Shown: positions 1 to 8,644 of the stretch, piece by piece
How the letters are laid out: each line of letters begins with the position of its first letter
Numbering within the stretch: position 1 is the stretch's first letter
DNA from: JALOLV01 sp046295175
GTDB lineage: Bacteria > Bacteroidota > Bacteroidia > Cytophagales > Spirosomataceae
NCBI GenBank assembly: GCA_046295175.1
Contig: JBKBNY010000011.1
Span: forward strand, 62,001 to 126,000
DNA: 64,000 bases
Direction of reading: 5' to 3'
Position numbers and translations under genes: made by a program
The notes under the pieces: generated by a model
Told to the model about the DNA's origin: nothing
Databases searched by the model: none
The model's input: the letters and a program-made list of their open reading frames with translations, nothing else

Positions 1-2
1 TT

Positions 3-1628
3 GCAGGAGTAGTTATTTTGAATATCGCTGCGGCGTATTTTTTCTTTAGATTGGATTTGACCGAAGAAAAACGCTATTCGATTTCGGATGCTACCCAAAA
101 TCTGATTCAGAATCTCGACGAAGAAGTCTATGTAAAAGTTTATCTCGATGGCGATGAACTTCCAGCAGGATTTGTCAGGCTAAAGAATGCTGTAAAAGAG
201 ACACTTGATGAATTTAAGGTTTATGGTGGCACCAAAGTTGATTATGTATTCATCGACCCAAATGCCGAAACTGACCCTAAAAAACGGGAGGAAGAATATA
301 AAAAACTGATTGATAAAGGCTTACAACCCACCAATATTGTCGATACCAAAAACGGCCGTAAAGTCGAGACTTTGGTGTTTCCGTATGCGGTTATTAGCAG
401 CGGCAAAAACGAGATTGCAACCCTTTTACTCAAAGGCAACGAAGCCCAGAATGCCACCGAAAAACTCAATCAATCTTACGAGAATGTTGAGTACGAATTG
501 GCGACGTCCATCCGAAAGCTGACGCTCAAAGAAAGAAAAAAAATTGGGTTATTGACCGATTTTACAAAACTTAAACCCATCAGTTTTGCGGGGTTAATCA
601 CCTCATTACAAGAATATTACGATTTGTTTATCATCAATTCTAAAGAATCTCCGAGTTTTATTGGTTTAGATGCATTGATTCTTCCAAAACCCGATTATCC
701 GATTGATGATAGCACCAAATTCAAGATTGACCAATATATCATGAATGGCGGTCATGCGATGTTCTTCTTCGATGCTCTCAAAATAGATAGTATCGGGCTT
801 GATGGCACCTACGCACAACCTCTGAAACTCAATATCGAAGATTTACTGTTCAAATACGGCGTTAGGGTAAACGAAAACATAATAAAAGACGGAATCAGTT
901 GTGCGACAATCCCGATGGTTGTGGGAAACATGGGCGATAGACCCAATATTCAGTTGATGCCCTACCGTTATTTTCCGTTGATAAATAATTTCGGTAATAG
1001 CCTGATTACCAAAAACTTAGATTTAGTTTATACCAAATTTACGGCCTCGATGGATACCGTCAAAGCAAACGGAATTGCTAAGATTCCGTTGTTGATGACA
1101 ACTCCATATACCAAAGTTTTGAATGCCCCAGCCTACGTAACATACAACGAAGCACGCACCGAAACCGAAGCCAATGACTACAACGAAGGCGTAAAAACCA
1201 TTGCGTATCTGCTCGAAGGTAAGTTTACTTCGCTTTATAAGAATCGTATTTTACCATCCGACCCACGCTCTAAATATTTCAAAGAACAAAGCCCCGAAAC
1301 CAAAATCATAGTTTGCTCAGATGGCGATTTGATTGTGAATGACATCGACCGCAAAACCCAAAACCCGCTACCGCTTGGGTTCGACAAATACAGCAAACAT
1401 ACATTTGGTAATAAAGATTTTGTGATGCACGCCATAGATTACCTGGTTGATGAAAATGGCGTTATTTCGGCTCGTGGCAAAGAGATTACGCTTCGCCCAC
1501 TCGATAAAGTCAAAGCTCGTGACGAACGCACCAAATGGCAAGTCCTCAATCTCATCCTGCCGATTGGCTTGGTTGTGGGTTTCGGAGCGATTCGTCAGTG
1601 GTGGCGTAGAAGAAAATACGGCGTGTAA
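3..1628 (+). CDS. gldG: GldG gliding-motility ABC transporter component, 5' end cut by window
   Basis: This is the substrate-binding-like subunit of the GldAFG ABC complex of Bacteroidota, linked to gliding motility. The reading frame is open from base 3, so the true start lies upstream. The first visible residues (AGVVILNIAAAYFFF) are the end of an N-terminal membrane helix. A long extracytoplasmic ABC_transp_aux-type region follows, beginning TEEKRYSISDATQNLI. A C-terminal helix (LILPIGLVVGFGAI) ends in the basic tail RQWWRRRKYGV. Helix, exported domain, helix and basic tail is the usual GldG plan. GldF would be expected just upstream, outside the window. The assignment rests on architecture and family resemblance; a general Gld-type auxiliary protein of another ABC exporter is the main alternative. 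Confidence 0.85.
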   Translation, partial: AGVVILNIAAAYFFFRLDLTEEKRYSISDATQNLIQNLDEEVYVKVYLDGDELPAGFVRLKNAVKETLDEFKVYGGTKVDYVFIDPNAETDPKKREEEYKKLIDKGLQPTNIVDTKNGRKVETLVFPYAVISSGKNEIATLLLKGNEAQNATEKLNQSYENVEYELATSIRKLTLKERKKIGLLTDFTKLKPISFAGLITSLQEYYDLFIINSKESPSFIGLDALILPKPDYPIDDSTKFKIDQYIMNGGHAMFFFDALKIDSIGLDGTYAQPLKLNIEDLLFKYGVRVNENIIKDGISCATIPMVVGNMGDRPNIQLMPYRYFPLINNFGNSLITKNLDLVYTKFTASMDTVKANGIAKIPLLMTTPYTKVLNAPAYVTYNEARTETEANDYNEGVKTIAYLLEGKFTSLYKNRILPSDPRSKYFKEQSPETKIIVCSDGDLIVNDIDRKTQNPLPLGFDKYSKHTFGNKDFVMHAIDYLVDENGVISARGKEITLRPLDKVKARDERTKWQVLNLILPIGLVVGFGAIRQWWRRRKYGV

Positions 1629-1654
1629 TTTCTGGATAAACCTTCCCAAAAAAA

Positions 1655-1679
1655 CCGTGACACGTTCACCGTGCCACGG
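1655..1679. terminator. Imperfect hairpin after gldG
   Basis: The arms CCGTGACACG and CGTGCCACGG flank a five-base loop with one internal mismatch, 26 bases after the gldG stop. No clear T-run follows, so termination is only plausible. Confidence 0.35.
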
Positions 1680-1740
1680 ACTCCATCTTCATTTATTGAT
1701 AAAATCTTTTCTATTCAATCATAATTTTTTCACGTCTATT

Positions 1741-1756
1741 AGTTGCATATACAACT
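1741..1756. promoter_or_regulatory. Palindromic operator upstream of the MarR gene
   Basis: AGTTGCATATACAACT is a near-perfect palindrome (AGTTG and CAACT arms) 20 bases before the MarR start codon. A near copy occurs at 2249-2264 before the next gene. Palindromes of this size are typical MarR binding sites, so autoregulation is inferred. Confidence 0.6.
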
Positions 1757-1776
1757 TTTATCAATACATTTGTAAT

Positions 1777-2232
1777 ATGAATATCAAACTAAAACCAGAA
1801 GAAATACTTGTACCGTCGCCGTGTGTAAGCAATAAAATCGGGATTATTTACCGAATCATCACTTCTGCCTACAACCGAGCCATGAAACCCTACGGAATCA
1901 GTACGATTCAGCGTAGTATTTTGATGTTGACAAAGTTCAGAGGGCCGATTAATCAAAAGGCAATTTCGACGATTTTGGCAATGGAAAAATCTACTTGTAG
2001 CCGTGATATTCAGGCACTTATCACCAAAGGACTACTCGAAACTACCGAAGCCCAAGATGCCCGTAATAACCTGATTAGTGTAACACCCAAAGGTTTAGAG
2101 TTAATCGAAATCACGATGCCTATCTGGCAAGAAATCCACCAAAAATCAGAAACAATTTTAGGCAAAACCAGCATCGACGAACTCGACCGAATTATCATTT
2201 CTCTAAAAAAACACAAAAACCTTTACAAATAA
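1777..2232 (+). CDS. MarR-family winged-helix transcriptional regulator
   Basis: A 151-residue protein with MarR layout: an N-terminal helix that would form the dimer interface, then a winged helix. The recognition region reads QKAISTILAMEKSTCSRDIQ, and the wing contains DARNNLISVTPKG. The frame stays open far upstream into gldG, but that part is not MarR-like. The ATG at 1777 gives a normal MarR length and sits 20 bases after the palindrome at 1741-1756. The following membrane-protein gene carries the same palindrome, so the pair looks like a regulator and its target. The ligand is unknown. Confidence 0.85.
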   Translation: MNIKLKPEEILVPSPCVSNKIGIIYRIITSAYNRAMKPYGISTIQRSILMLTKFRGPINQKAISTILAMEKSTCSRDIQALITKGLLETTEAQDARNNLISVTPKGLELIEITMPIWQEIHQKSETILGKTSIDELDRIIISLKKHKNLYK

Positions 2233-2248
2233 ATTTTTTAACCAAATT

Positions 2249-2264
2249 AGTTGTATATACATCT
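2249..2264. promoter_or_regulatory. Second copy of the MarR palindrome
   Basis: AGTTGTATATACATCT differs by two bases from the palindrome at 1741-1756. It ends 6 bases before the start codon of the membrane-protein gene, where bound repressor would block transcription or initiation. Confidence 0.55.
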
Positions 2265-2270
2265 AAAATC

Positions 2271-2969
2271 ATGAAAAATGTAAACCTATCTTTTTTGAAT
2301 CAAGAACTTTCGATTGGGCTTACAATCGCTTGGTTTATCATGGCTTTGCTTACCATATTTTTGTTTTTGAGGGCTGTCCCAAATCCTAAATCGGCGAGAT
2401 TGATTCTGTTTTCATGGCTAATTTTCCAGTCTATTTTGGCTCTGAATGGCTTTTTTCTGAAAACTATCGAAATTCCGCAAATACTTTTTGTAGGAGTTGG
2501 ACTACCTAATCTTTTTGCAATTTCAATGCTTTTCTTTGGGGTAGGGCGTAAATTTATTGATAGTTTAGACCTCCAAAGGCTCACATTCTTTCACATCATC
2601 CGAGTACCCGTTGAGCTACTGATTTTATGGCTATTTCTCGAAAACCAAATGCCGCAGTTAATGACTTTCGAGGGGCGAAATTGGGATATTTTATCTGGGA
2701 TAACGGCTCCAATCATCGCTTTTTGGGCGTTTAGAGAAGTTAAAACCCATAAAAATGTTCTCTTGGTCTGGAATCTCATCTGCCTCGGATTACTCCTTAA
2801 TATTGTCATCAATGCCATTTTATCTGCTCCTTTGCCGATTCAGCAACAAGCATTTGAGCAGCCAAACGTGGGCGTTCTGAAATTTGCCGCCAATCTACTC
2901 CCATCGCTGATTGTTCCGTTGGTTTTGTTCGGGCATTTGGCGGCCATCACGCGATTGGTAAGAAAGTGA
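2271..2969 (+). CDS. Multi-pass membrane protein, probable MarR target
   Basis: A 232-residue protein made almost entirely of hydrophobic helices; I count about seven, beginning with GLTIAWFIMALLTIFLF and ending with LLPSLIVPLVLFGHLAAI. Charged loops are short and there is no recognisable catalytic motif. I do not recognise the family. The gene lies 38 bases after the marR-like gene, and its own copy of the palindrome sits just before the ATG. Its expression is therefore probably controlled by that regulator. A small-molecule transport, sensing or resistance role is possible, but the sequence alone does not show it. Confidence 0.75.
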   Translation: MKNVNLSFLNQELSIGLTIAWFIMALLTIFLFLRAVPNPKSARLILFSWLIFQSILALNGFFLKTIEIPQILFVGVGLPNLFAISMLFFGVGRKFIDSLDLQRLTFFHIIRVPVELLILWLFLENQMPQLMTFEGRNWDILSGITAPIIAFWAFREVKTHKNVLLVWNLICLGLLLNIVINAILSAPLPIQQQAFEQPNVGVLKFAANLLPSLIVPLVLFGHLAAITRLVRK

Positions 2970-2996
2970 ACGCTTTTCTAAAATTTAGTGTATTCT

Positions 2997-3022
2997 ATCA
3001 CAAATCCACTTAAATTTGTGAT
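2997..3022. promoter_or_regulatory. Inverted repeat with -7-like box directly before priA
   Basis: Perfect 9-base arms ATCACAAAT (2997-3005) and ATTTGTGAT (3014-3022) end immediately before the priA ATG. The sequence TAAATTTG at 3011-3018 matches the Bacteroidota -7 box TAnnTTTG. The element could be an operator or a leader hairpin; no matching -33 box is clear. Confidence 0.4.
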
Positions 3023-5515
3023 ATGCAAGAGCCTACACTTTTTGGCGAGGAGATTACCTACTTTGCCGATGTCATCGTTCCGGTACCGATTCCACGATAT
3101 TTTTCGTACCGTGTGCCACGCCATTTTGCCGAAGAAATCAAGATTGGGGCAAGGGTTATCGTGCCATTTGGCAAAAATCGGGTCGTAACGGGCATTGTGG
3201 CCAGAATCCACCAAACTCCACCCGAAAAATACCAAGCCAAGTATATTCTCGAATTGCTCGATACCGACCCAATCGTTACACCCAACCAGCTTTGGCTTTT
3301 TGATTGGATTGCCGAATACTACATGTGTTGTGTGGGTGAGGTCATGAATGTGGCCGTTCCGTCGGGTTTGAAGGTTACAAGCCAATCTCGGATTCAGTAC
3401 AATCCCGATTTTGAGTATTACGAATTATTGGACGATTCCGAAAAAGAATTCATCGAAATCCTTAAAAATCATCCATCAGTTACGTACGATGACGCCATCA
3501 AATTCATCGGAGAAGTCAATATCAATCCGATGATTAAATCTTTAATTGGCAAGCACGCCATCATTATTTATGAAGAAGTAAAAGAACGCTACAAACCCAA
3601 AATTGTTAAGAAGATACGCCTAAAACGTGTTTATGAAGGTGGCGAAGAGATTGCGAATTTGATAGAATCGCTGGAGAAAAAACCCAAACAGCAAGAAATC
3701 GTGATGCAATACGTGAGTTTGATTAAGATTCATGAATTGCACGAGAAAAACATAAATGGCGTAGATAAATCTATTTTTTCGAGGGGCGATACCTCAGATT
3801 CGGCTTTGGCTACACTTATCGAAAAAGGTGTTTTTGAACAATTTGAGGTTGTGGTTTCAAGATTTGCCGAAGAATCGGTTGACCCAATTACTATCGAACT
3901 CACTCCTGCTCAACAAAAAGCCTCGGATGAGGTCATGGAGTATTTCCAAAACGACCAAGACATTGTTTTGCTGCACGGTATCACAGGTAGTGGTAAAACC
4001 GAAATTTATATTGATTTGATTCAAAAAGTACTCGAAAGTGGTTCGCAAGTACTTTATTTATTACCCGAAATCGCTCTTACGACACAAATTGTGGTACGCC
4101 TCAAGCGAGTTTTTGGCGATAAAATGGGAGTTTATCACTCCAAATTCTCCGATAATGAGCGGGTTGAGGTCTGGAAAGGCATCATGGATGGGCGTTTTCA
4201 GTTTGTAGTGGGTGTTCGCTCGGCGATTTTCTTACCCCTCGACAACATCGGATTAATCATTGTTGATGAAGAACACGAAACTTCGTATAAGCAATACGAC
4301 CCTGCTCCACGTTATCATGCACGCGACGTAGCCATCATGCTGGGGCTACGCCAAAAAGCCAAAATTTTGCTGGGTTCGGCCACTCCATCAGTCGAGACGT
4401 ACTATCAAGCGAAAACTGGCAAATACGGTTTAGTGACGCTCAATCAGCGATACGGAGATGCACAACTGCCTGATATTAAACTGATTAACGTTAGAGAAGA
4501 ACGCAAGGCAAAAACCATGAAAAATGATTTTTCGAGCGTTTTGTATAACGAAATCAAAAAGAATATTGTCGGTAAAGAGCAAACCATTTTGTTTCAGAAC
4601 CGACGTGGGTATTCGCCGTATCTTAACTGCGAAGAATGCAATTGGATTGGCGAATGTGAACGCTGTGCGGTGAGCTTGACCTACCATTTGGGTACAAAAG
4701 AGCTGCGATGCCACTACTGCGGGCATCACGAACCACCACCGAGGGTTTGCCCTGCGTGTGGGTCGGGTAAGGTCAAAATGATGGGATTCGGTACCGAAAA
4801 AATCGAAGATGATTTAAAAATAATGTTTCCAGAAGCTACTACGCTTCGGATGGATTTGGATACTACCCGCACCAAGAATGCGTATCAGCAAATCATTACC
4901 GAATTTGAGGGTGGAGCAGATATTCTGGTAGGTACTCAGATGATTTCTAAGGGTTTAGACTTTGACAATGTCAGTTTAGTAGGTATTTTTGATGCCGACC
5001 GCATGATTCGTTTTCCTGATTTCAGAGCCGCCGAACGAGCATTTCAGATGCTCACACAGGTCAGTGGACGGGCAGGGCGAAGAGAGAAAAAAGGTCGGGT
5101 GTTGATTCAGACTGGTAGCCCGACACATCCACTTTTGGAGAAGGTCATCAATAATGATTATATAGGATTTTACGAAAACGAAATCGTCGAGCGTGAGTTC
5201 AATAAGTATCCTCCTTTTACACGTGTTATCGAGATAACTATCAAGCACGAAAACCCCGATACTGCCAAAAAAGCCGCCGAATTTTTGACAAAACCTCTCG
5301 CCGATAAATTAGGTCGTGACCGTGTTTTAGGCCCCGAAAAAGCACTTATTGAGAAGATTCGGAATAAGTTTTTGTACGAAATTTGGCTCAAACTCGAAAA
5401 AGACCGACTTAACATCAAAGCCGCAAAGGTTTTCTTGGCCGAGCAGATTCAGCTACTCCAAGAGCAAAAAGAATTTAAAACTGTAGATGTGGTGGTTGAT
5501 GTAGATGCTATGTAG
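3023..5515 (+). CDS. priA: Primosomal protein N' (PriA), replication-restart helicase
   Basis: PriA recognises stalled or repaired replication forks and reloads the replicative helicase. The 830-residue protein has the family's parts in order: an N-terminal DNA-binding domain, then a superfamily 2 helicase core with Walker A GITGSGKTE near residue 320 and the DEEH box near 415. A zinc-binding insert runs from about 535 to 585 with repeated CxxC pairs (CEEC, CERC, CHYC, CPAC). A second helicase lobe follows, including GTQMISKGLDFDNVSLV. Length and motifs agree with full-length PriA. The ATG at 3023 places a normal N terminus straight after the inverted repeat. The call is secure. Confidence 0.97.
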   Translation: MQEPTLFGEEITYFADVIVPVPIPRYFSYRVPRHFAEEIKIGARVIVPFGKNRVVTGIVARIHQTPPEKYQAKYILELLDTDPIVTPNQLWLFDWIAEYYMCCVGEVMNVAVPSGLKVTSQSRIQYNPDFEYYELLDDSEKEFIEILKNHPSVTYDDAIKFIGEVNINPMIKSLIGKHAIIIYEEVKERYKPKIVKKIRLKRVYEGGEEIANLIESLEKKPKQQEIVMQYVSLIKIHELHEKNINGVDKSIFSRGDTSDSALATLIEKGVFEQFEVVVSRFAEESVDPITIELTPAQQKASDEVMEYFQNDQDIVLLHGITGSGKTEIYIDLIQKVLESGSQVLYLLPEIALTTQIVVRLKRVFGDKMGVYHSKFSDNERVEVWKGIMDGRFQFVVGVRSAIFLPLDNIGLIIVDEEHETSYKQYDPAPRYHARDVAIMLGLRQKAKILLGSATPSVETYYQAKTGKYGLVTLNQRYGDAQLPDIKLINVREERKAKTMKNDFSSVLYNEIKKNIVGKEQTILFQNRRGYSPYLNCEECNWIGECERCAVSLTYHLGTKELRCHYCGHHEPPPRVCPACGSGKVKMMGFGTEKIEDDLKIMFPEATTLRMDLDTTRTKNAYQQIITEFEGGADILVGTQMISKGLDFDNVSLVGIFDADRMIRFPDFRAAERAFQMLTQVSGRAGRREKKGRVLIQTGSPTHPLLEKVINNDYIGFYENEIVEREFNKYPPFTRVIEITIKHENPDTAKKAAEFLTKPLADKLGRDRVLGPEKALIEKIRNKFLYEIWLKLEKDRLNIKAAKVFLAEQIQLLQEQKEFKTVDVVVDVDAM

Positions 5516-5633
5516 TAAAAGGGCTGGTTTGAGATTCTTACCTCAAACTAAAATGATTGGGTTTCCCAACCTAATTTCATCACATTTTTGCCACAATTCA
5601 TAACATTTCGGCATTCTGCTCGAATTGCAGACG

Positions 5634-5641
5634 TAATTTTG
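5634..5641 (+). promoter_or_regulatory. Bacteroidota -7 promoter box before the histidine kinase
   Basis: TAATTTTG fits TAnnTTTG and lies 21 bases before the ATG at 5663. I see no well-spaced TTTG -33 box, so this is a partial match. It argues against the in-frame TTG start at 5588, which lies upstream of it. Confidence 0.35.
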
Positions 5642-5662
5642 AGTCAAAATTATGAAAAAGCT

Positions 5663-7222
5663 ATGCACCAATCTCTCAAAAAGTTCAGACAGTACGAATT
5701 CGGTTTTATCCTTTTTGCTTTTGTTTTTTATGTCGTGAGGCGGTTATTCATCATGGCTCATGAATTCGACTGGGATATAACAGTTGCCGAAGAAGGTCAT
5801 TTTATTCCTAAGCACATCATTTGGCGAGATTTAGCTTCGTACAACCACGAACTCAACACCATTTTTCCGACTATCGCTGCCGCAGTTTTGTTTTTTACGG
5901 CATGGTACTTTTTTCATTATGAAGCTTTTCCTCGATGGAAGGCTACCGACCCAAAAGAAAAATCTATTTTTTATACTTGCATCGCCGCTACGGTCGTCTT
6001 TGTGTTTGGAAGCGTTTTTATTTACAGTTCGATGAAACTCTTCTGGCGATTCCGTTATGATGATTTTTCACAAGTGGTTGGTTTTAAGGTATTTTCGCTT
6101 TTCCGCAAACTGCACTTAGTTACCAATACCTACGCCGGAATCGTGGTCATTCTGCTCTATGAAGCCATTGCTCAGCTTTATTATCACACAAAAGGTTTAT
6201 ACGAAAAACACCAACAACCTAAACACCGATTTTTCAGCTATTTCATCCTCATAATCAGTATTTTATGTATTGTTTTTTGGATGGCTTTCGGGACAATCGC
6301 CAATCTCGTGGTAAACGGAACTGGTACATTTTATTCGATGATAATCATCATTCTTAGTATCGGTAGCCACATTTTATTTTATTCATTAATCATCCCGTAT
6401 TACAGCAAACTCGACTACAATAAGCTAGATAACATACTTTACGCATTCTTTGGTTTTTGTTCTTATATCCTGCTCGGAATCGTCGTATTTGCCACATTCA
6501 TATTTGTTTCTCACGATGCCGACCTCTACTTTGGGCTGTACATCATTCCTAATTTATTGGGCATTATAACGGCTCTATTGAGATGGGCATTCTTTGCCGA
6601 AAAACAGAGCTTTGAGGTCAAAATTTCACAAAAATCGGCCGAATTAAGCCATTTGCGTTCGCAGATAAATCCTCATTTTTTGTTTAATGCTCTCAATACA
6701 CTTTATTCGGTTTCGCTCAAAGAAAACGCCGAACGCACCAGCGATGGGATTCAGAAATTGGGTGATATGATGCGATTTATGCTCCACGAAAACCATCAAG
6801 ATAGGATTCCACTCAGCAAAGAGATTGAGTATTTGAATAATTACATCGCAATCCAACGCATGAGAATCGACGAAAACCACGAAATTGAGATAAAAATAAA
6901 CATCCAACAACCCGAAAACGAAATTTTCATTGCCCCGATGTTGCTAAATCCATTCATCGAAAATGCCTTTAAGCACGGCATTAGTTTTCGTAATCCTTCG
7001 TGGATATACATCACGCTGACTTACGATTCGCAGAAACTCTATTTTAAAGTTCATAATTCGACACACCCCAAAAATGAACGTGATACCGAACAAGAAAACC
7101 ACGGAATCGGACTCGAAAACGTCAAAAAACGCCTCGAATTGATTTATCCAAACCGTCATACGCTTGATATTCAGGTTTCGGATAATGACTATTTTGTATC
7201 TTTGATTTTAGGAATTTACTAA
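5663..7222 (+). CDS. LytS/YehU-type membrane histidine kinase
   Basis: A sensor kinase of about 519 residues. Its N-terminal half holds several membrane helices, and its C-terminal half is a His_kinase plus HATPase_c module. The phosphoacceptor sits in QINPHFLFNALNTL, with the histidine near residue 338 from this start. The N box is in LLNPFIENAFKHG, and the G box is NHGIGLENVKKRL. The ATG at 5663 is preferred over an upstream TTG because it follows a promoter-like box and begins a natural N terminus (MHQSLKKF). It is followed after 5 bases by a LytTR response regulator, so the two form a two-component system. The signal is not evident. Confidence 0.92.
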   Translation: MHQSLKKFRQYEFGFILFAFVFYVVRRLFIMAHEFDWDITVAEEGHFIPKHIIWRDLASYNHELNTIFPTIAAAVLFFTAWYFFHYEAFPRWKATDPKEKSIFYTCIAATVVFVFGSVFIYSSMKLFWRFRYDDFSQVVGFKVFSLFRKLHLVTNTYAGIVVILLYEAIAQLYYHTKGLYEKHQQPKHRFFSYFILIISILCIVFWMAFGTIANLVVNGTGTFYSMIIIILSIGSHILFYSLIIPYYSKLDYNKLDNILYAFFGFCSYILLGIVVFATFIFVSHDADLYFGLYIIPNLLGIITALLRWAFFAEKQSFEVKISQKSAELSHLRSQINPHFLFNALNTLYSVSLKENAERTSDGIQKLGDMMRFMLHENHQDRIPLSKEIEYLNNYIAIQRMRIDENHEIEIKINIQQPENEIFIAPMLLNPFIENAFKHGISFRNPSWIYITLTYDSQKLYFKVHNSTHPKNERDTEQENHGIGLENVKKRLELIYPNRHTLDIQVSDNDYFVSLILGIY

Positions 7223-7227
7223 GTTTT

Positions 7228-7938
7228 ATGAATCTATCTGCCATCGCCATTGACGACGAACCTCATGCACTCGATGTAATTCGGTTTCATGCCGCAAAAG
7301 TGCCTTTTATTGACCTAAAAACTACATTTACCGATGCTTTTGAGGCGATTCCGTATCTACAACAACATAAGATAGATTTGATTTTTCTCGACATCAAAAT
7401 GCCCGATATTTCGGGAATTGACTTTGTGAGTTGTCTTCAAAAAGTACCGTTGATAATATTCACGACGGCATATTCTGAGTATGCCGTCAAGGGTTTTGAG
7501 TTAGATGCCATCGACTACCTTCTAAAGCCTTTCTCATTGGCAAGATTTACCAAAGCCTGCAATAAAGCACTCGATTTTCAGAATAAAACCCTACTCGAAA
7601 ACGGCATAAATAGCAATTCGCCAACTTTTATATTCTTAAAAACGGGCTACGAAGAAGAAAAAGTAATGCTCGATGATATTCTTTTTATCGAAGCCGAGGG
7701 CAATTATATGGCCTATCATTTACCTAATAAAAAGCTACTTTGCCGTCAGAATATCAGCGATGTTTTGAGCAGTTTAGACGAGAGTCTCTTTGTTCGCGTG
7801 CATCGGTCGTTTATTGTTTCGGTCAATAAAATCCAGAAAATCACGCGGCAGTCGGTCTGGATTCAAGGAAAAGAAATCTCAATCGGAGCATCATACGAAG
7901 AGAAACTTAACGAAATTCGTGCTAAATTGGGGCTTTGA
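7228..7938 (+). CDS. LytTR-family response regulator
   Basis: A 236-residue regulator. The receiver domain occupies residues 1-120, with acidic residues in IAIDDEPHAL, the phosphoacceptor aspartate at about residue 55 in IFLDIKMPD, and the conserved lysine in YLLKPF. A LytTR DNA-binding domain follows from about 130 and includes FIEAEGNYMAYHL and FVRVHRSFIVSVNKI. It would be phosphorylated by the kinase encoded 5 bases upstream. LytTR proteins usually bind paired direct repeats; no obvious pair was found by eye near the promoter. The mutarotase gene begins 21 bases after the stop and may share the transcript. Confidence 0.95.
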   Translation: MNLSAIAIDDEPHALDVIRFHAAKVPFIDLKTTFTDAFEAIPYLQQHKIDLIFLDIKMPDISGIDFVSCLQKVPLIIFTTAYSEYAVKGFELDAIDYLLKPFSLARFTKACNKALDFQNKTLLENGINSNSPTFIFLKTGYEEEKVMLDDILFIEAEGNYMAYHLPNKKLLCRQNISDVLSSLDESLFVRVHRSFIVSVNKIQKITRQSVWIQGKEISIGASYEEKLNEIRAKLGL

Positions 7939-7958
7939 TTCAAACCATCCGATTATTC

Positions 7959-8288
7959 ATGAAAAGATTTGCTCTTGCATTAGACCTCAAAGACGACCCT
8001 ACGCTCATTGCCGAATACGAAAAATATCACGAAAAAATTTGGGATGAAATCACCGAAAGTATTACTGGCTCAGGGATTTTAGACATGGAAATTTACAGAC
8101 TTGGTAATCGCCTTTTTATGATTATGGAGACTGAGGACGATTTCTCGTTCGATAAAAAGGCCGAAATGGATGCCAATAACCCAAAAGTACAAGAATGGGA
8201 AGCCCTGATGTGGAAGTATCAGCAAGCTCTGCCAATGGCAAAAGAAGGCGAAAAATGGCTTTTGATGGATAGAATCTTCAAACTGTAA
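7959..8288 (+). CDS. rhaM: L-rhamnose mutarotase (RhaM/DUF718 family)
   Basis: A 109-residue protein of the small L-rhamnose (or L-fucose) mutarotase family, which interconverts alpha and beta anomers of the sugar. The match is in length and in the patterns YEKYHEKIWDEI near the N terminus and EWEALMWKYQQALP in the middle, with WLLMDRIFKL at the end. A TTG overlapping the previous stop would add eight residues, but the ATG at 7959 gives the expected N terminus, MKRFALALDL. No other rhamnose-catabolic gene is adjacent. The gene directly follows a two-component system, which may control it. Rhamnose versus fucose specificity is unresolved. Confidence 0.85.
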   Translation: MKRFALALDLKDDPTLIAEYEKYHEKIWDEITESITGSGILDMEIYRLGNRLFMIMETEDDFSFDKKAEMDANNPKVQEWEALMWKYQQALPMAKEGEKWLLMDRIFKL

Positions 8289-8305
8289 ATCTTGTAGTCG
8301 TGTGT

Positions 8306-8338
8306 AGTCATGGCATAACTTTAAGTTATGCCATGACT
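8306..8338 (+). terminator. Long perfect hairpin after the mutarotase gene
   Basis: A 16-base perfect inverted repeat (AGTCATGGCATAACTT and its complement) with a minimal loop is followed by TTTT. It lies 18 bases after the mutarotase stop and is a good intrinsic terminator for the plus-strand operon. Confidence 0.75.
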
Positions 8339-8350
8339 TTTACAAACAAC

Positions 8351-8382
8351 AAAAGCCTTGATTCTACCGAATCAAGGCTTTT
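8351..8382. terminator. Hairpin between convergent operons
   Basis: Arms AAAAGCCTTGATTC and GAATCAAGGCTTTT enclose a four-base loop. The A and T flanks let it act on both strands; it mainly serves the minus-strand rpmG-DUF4295 transcript. Confidence 0.8.
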
Positions 8383-8403
8383 AATATCATTTTGTAGGAG
8401 AAA

Positions 8404-8559
8404 TTACGCTTTCAAAGCATTTTGTAATTCTTCCATCGGAACCATCTCTTCTTTGAATGTATATGCACCAGTTTTTGGCGACTTCACAGCTTTGATAACT
8501 TTTGCGAAGTTCTTACCAGCACTTTTATCACGGAGGGTCGCAACAACTTTCTTTGCCAT
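8404..8559 (-). CDS. DUF4295 small basic protein paired with L33
   Basis: Translating the minus strand from the ATG at 8559 gives 51 residues beginning MAKKVVATLRDKSAGKNF and ending ELQNALKA. This is the DUF4295 family, found almost only in Bacteroidota and normally encoded right after ribosomal protein L33. Here it lies 85 bases after rpmG on the same strand. Basic composition and constant linkage suggest a ribosome-associated role, but its function is not established. In many relatives ftsY follows it; here a terminator hairpin follows instead. Confidence 0.9.
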   Translation of the reverse strand: MAKKVVATLRDKSAGKNFAKVIKAVKSPKTGAYTFKEEMVPMEELQNALKA

Positions 8560-8644
8560 TGTATTATTAAGATTAAAAGATTTTTAGAGGCAAGAATCAA
8601 GAAAATCTTGTTTCTTATATCTAACTATCTTGTTTCTAAAAAAA

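Noticed and set aside
1447..1776. N-terminal extension of the MarR gene
   Set aside because: The frame is open but encodes no MarR-like sequence and overlaps gldG; the ATG at 1777 follows the operator and gives a normal length.
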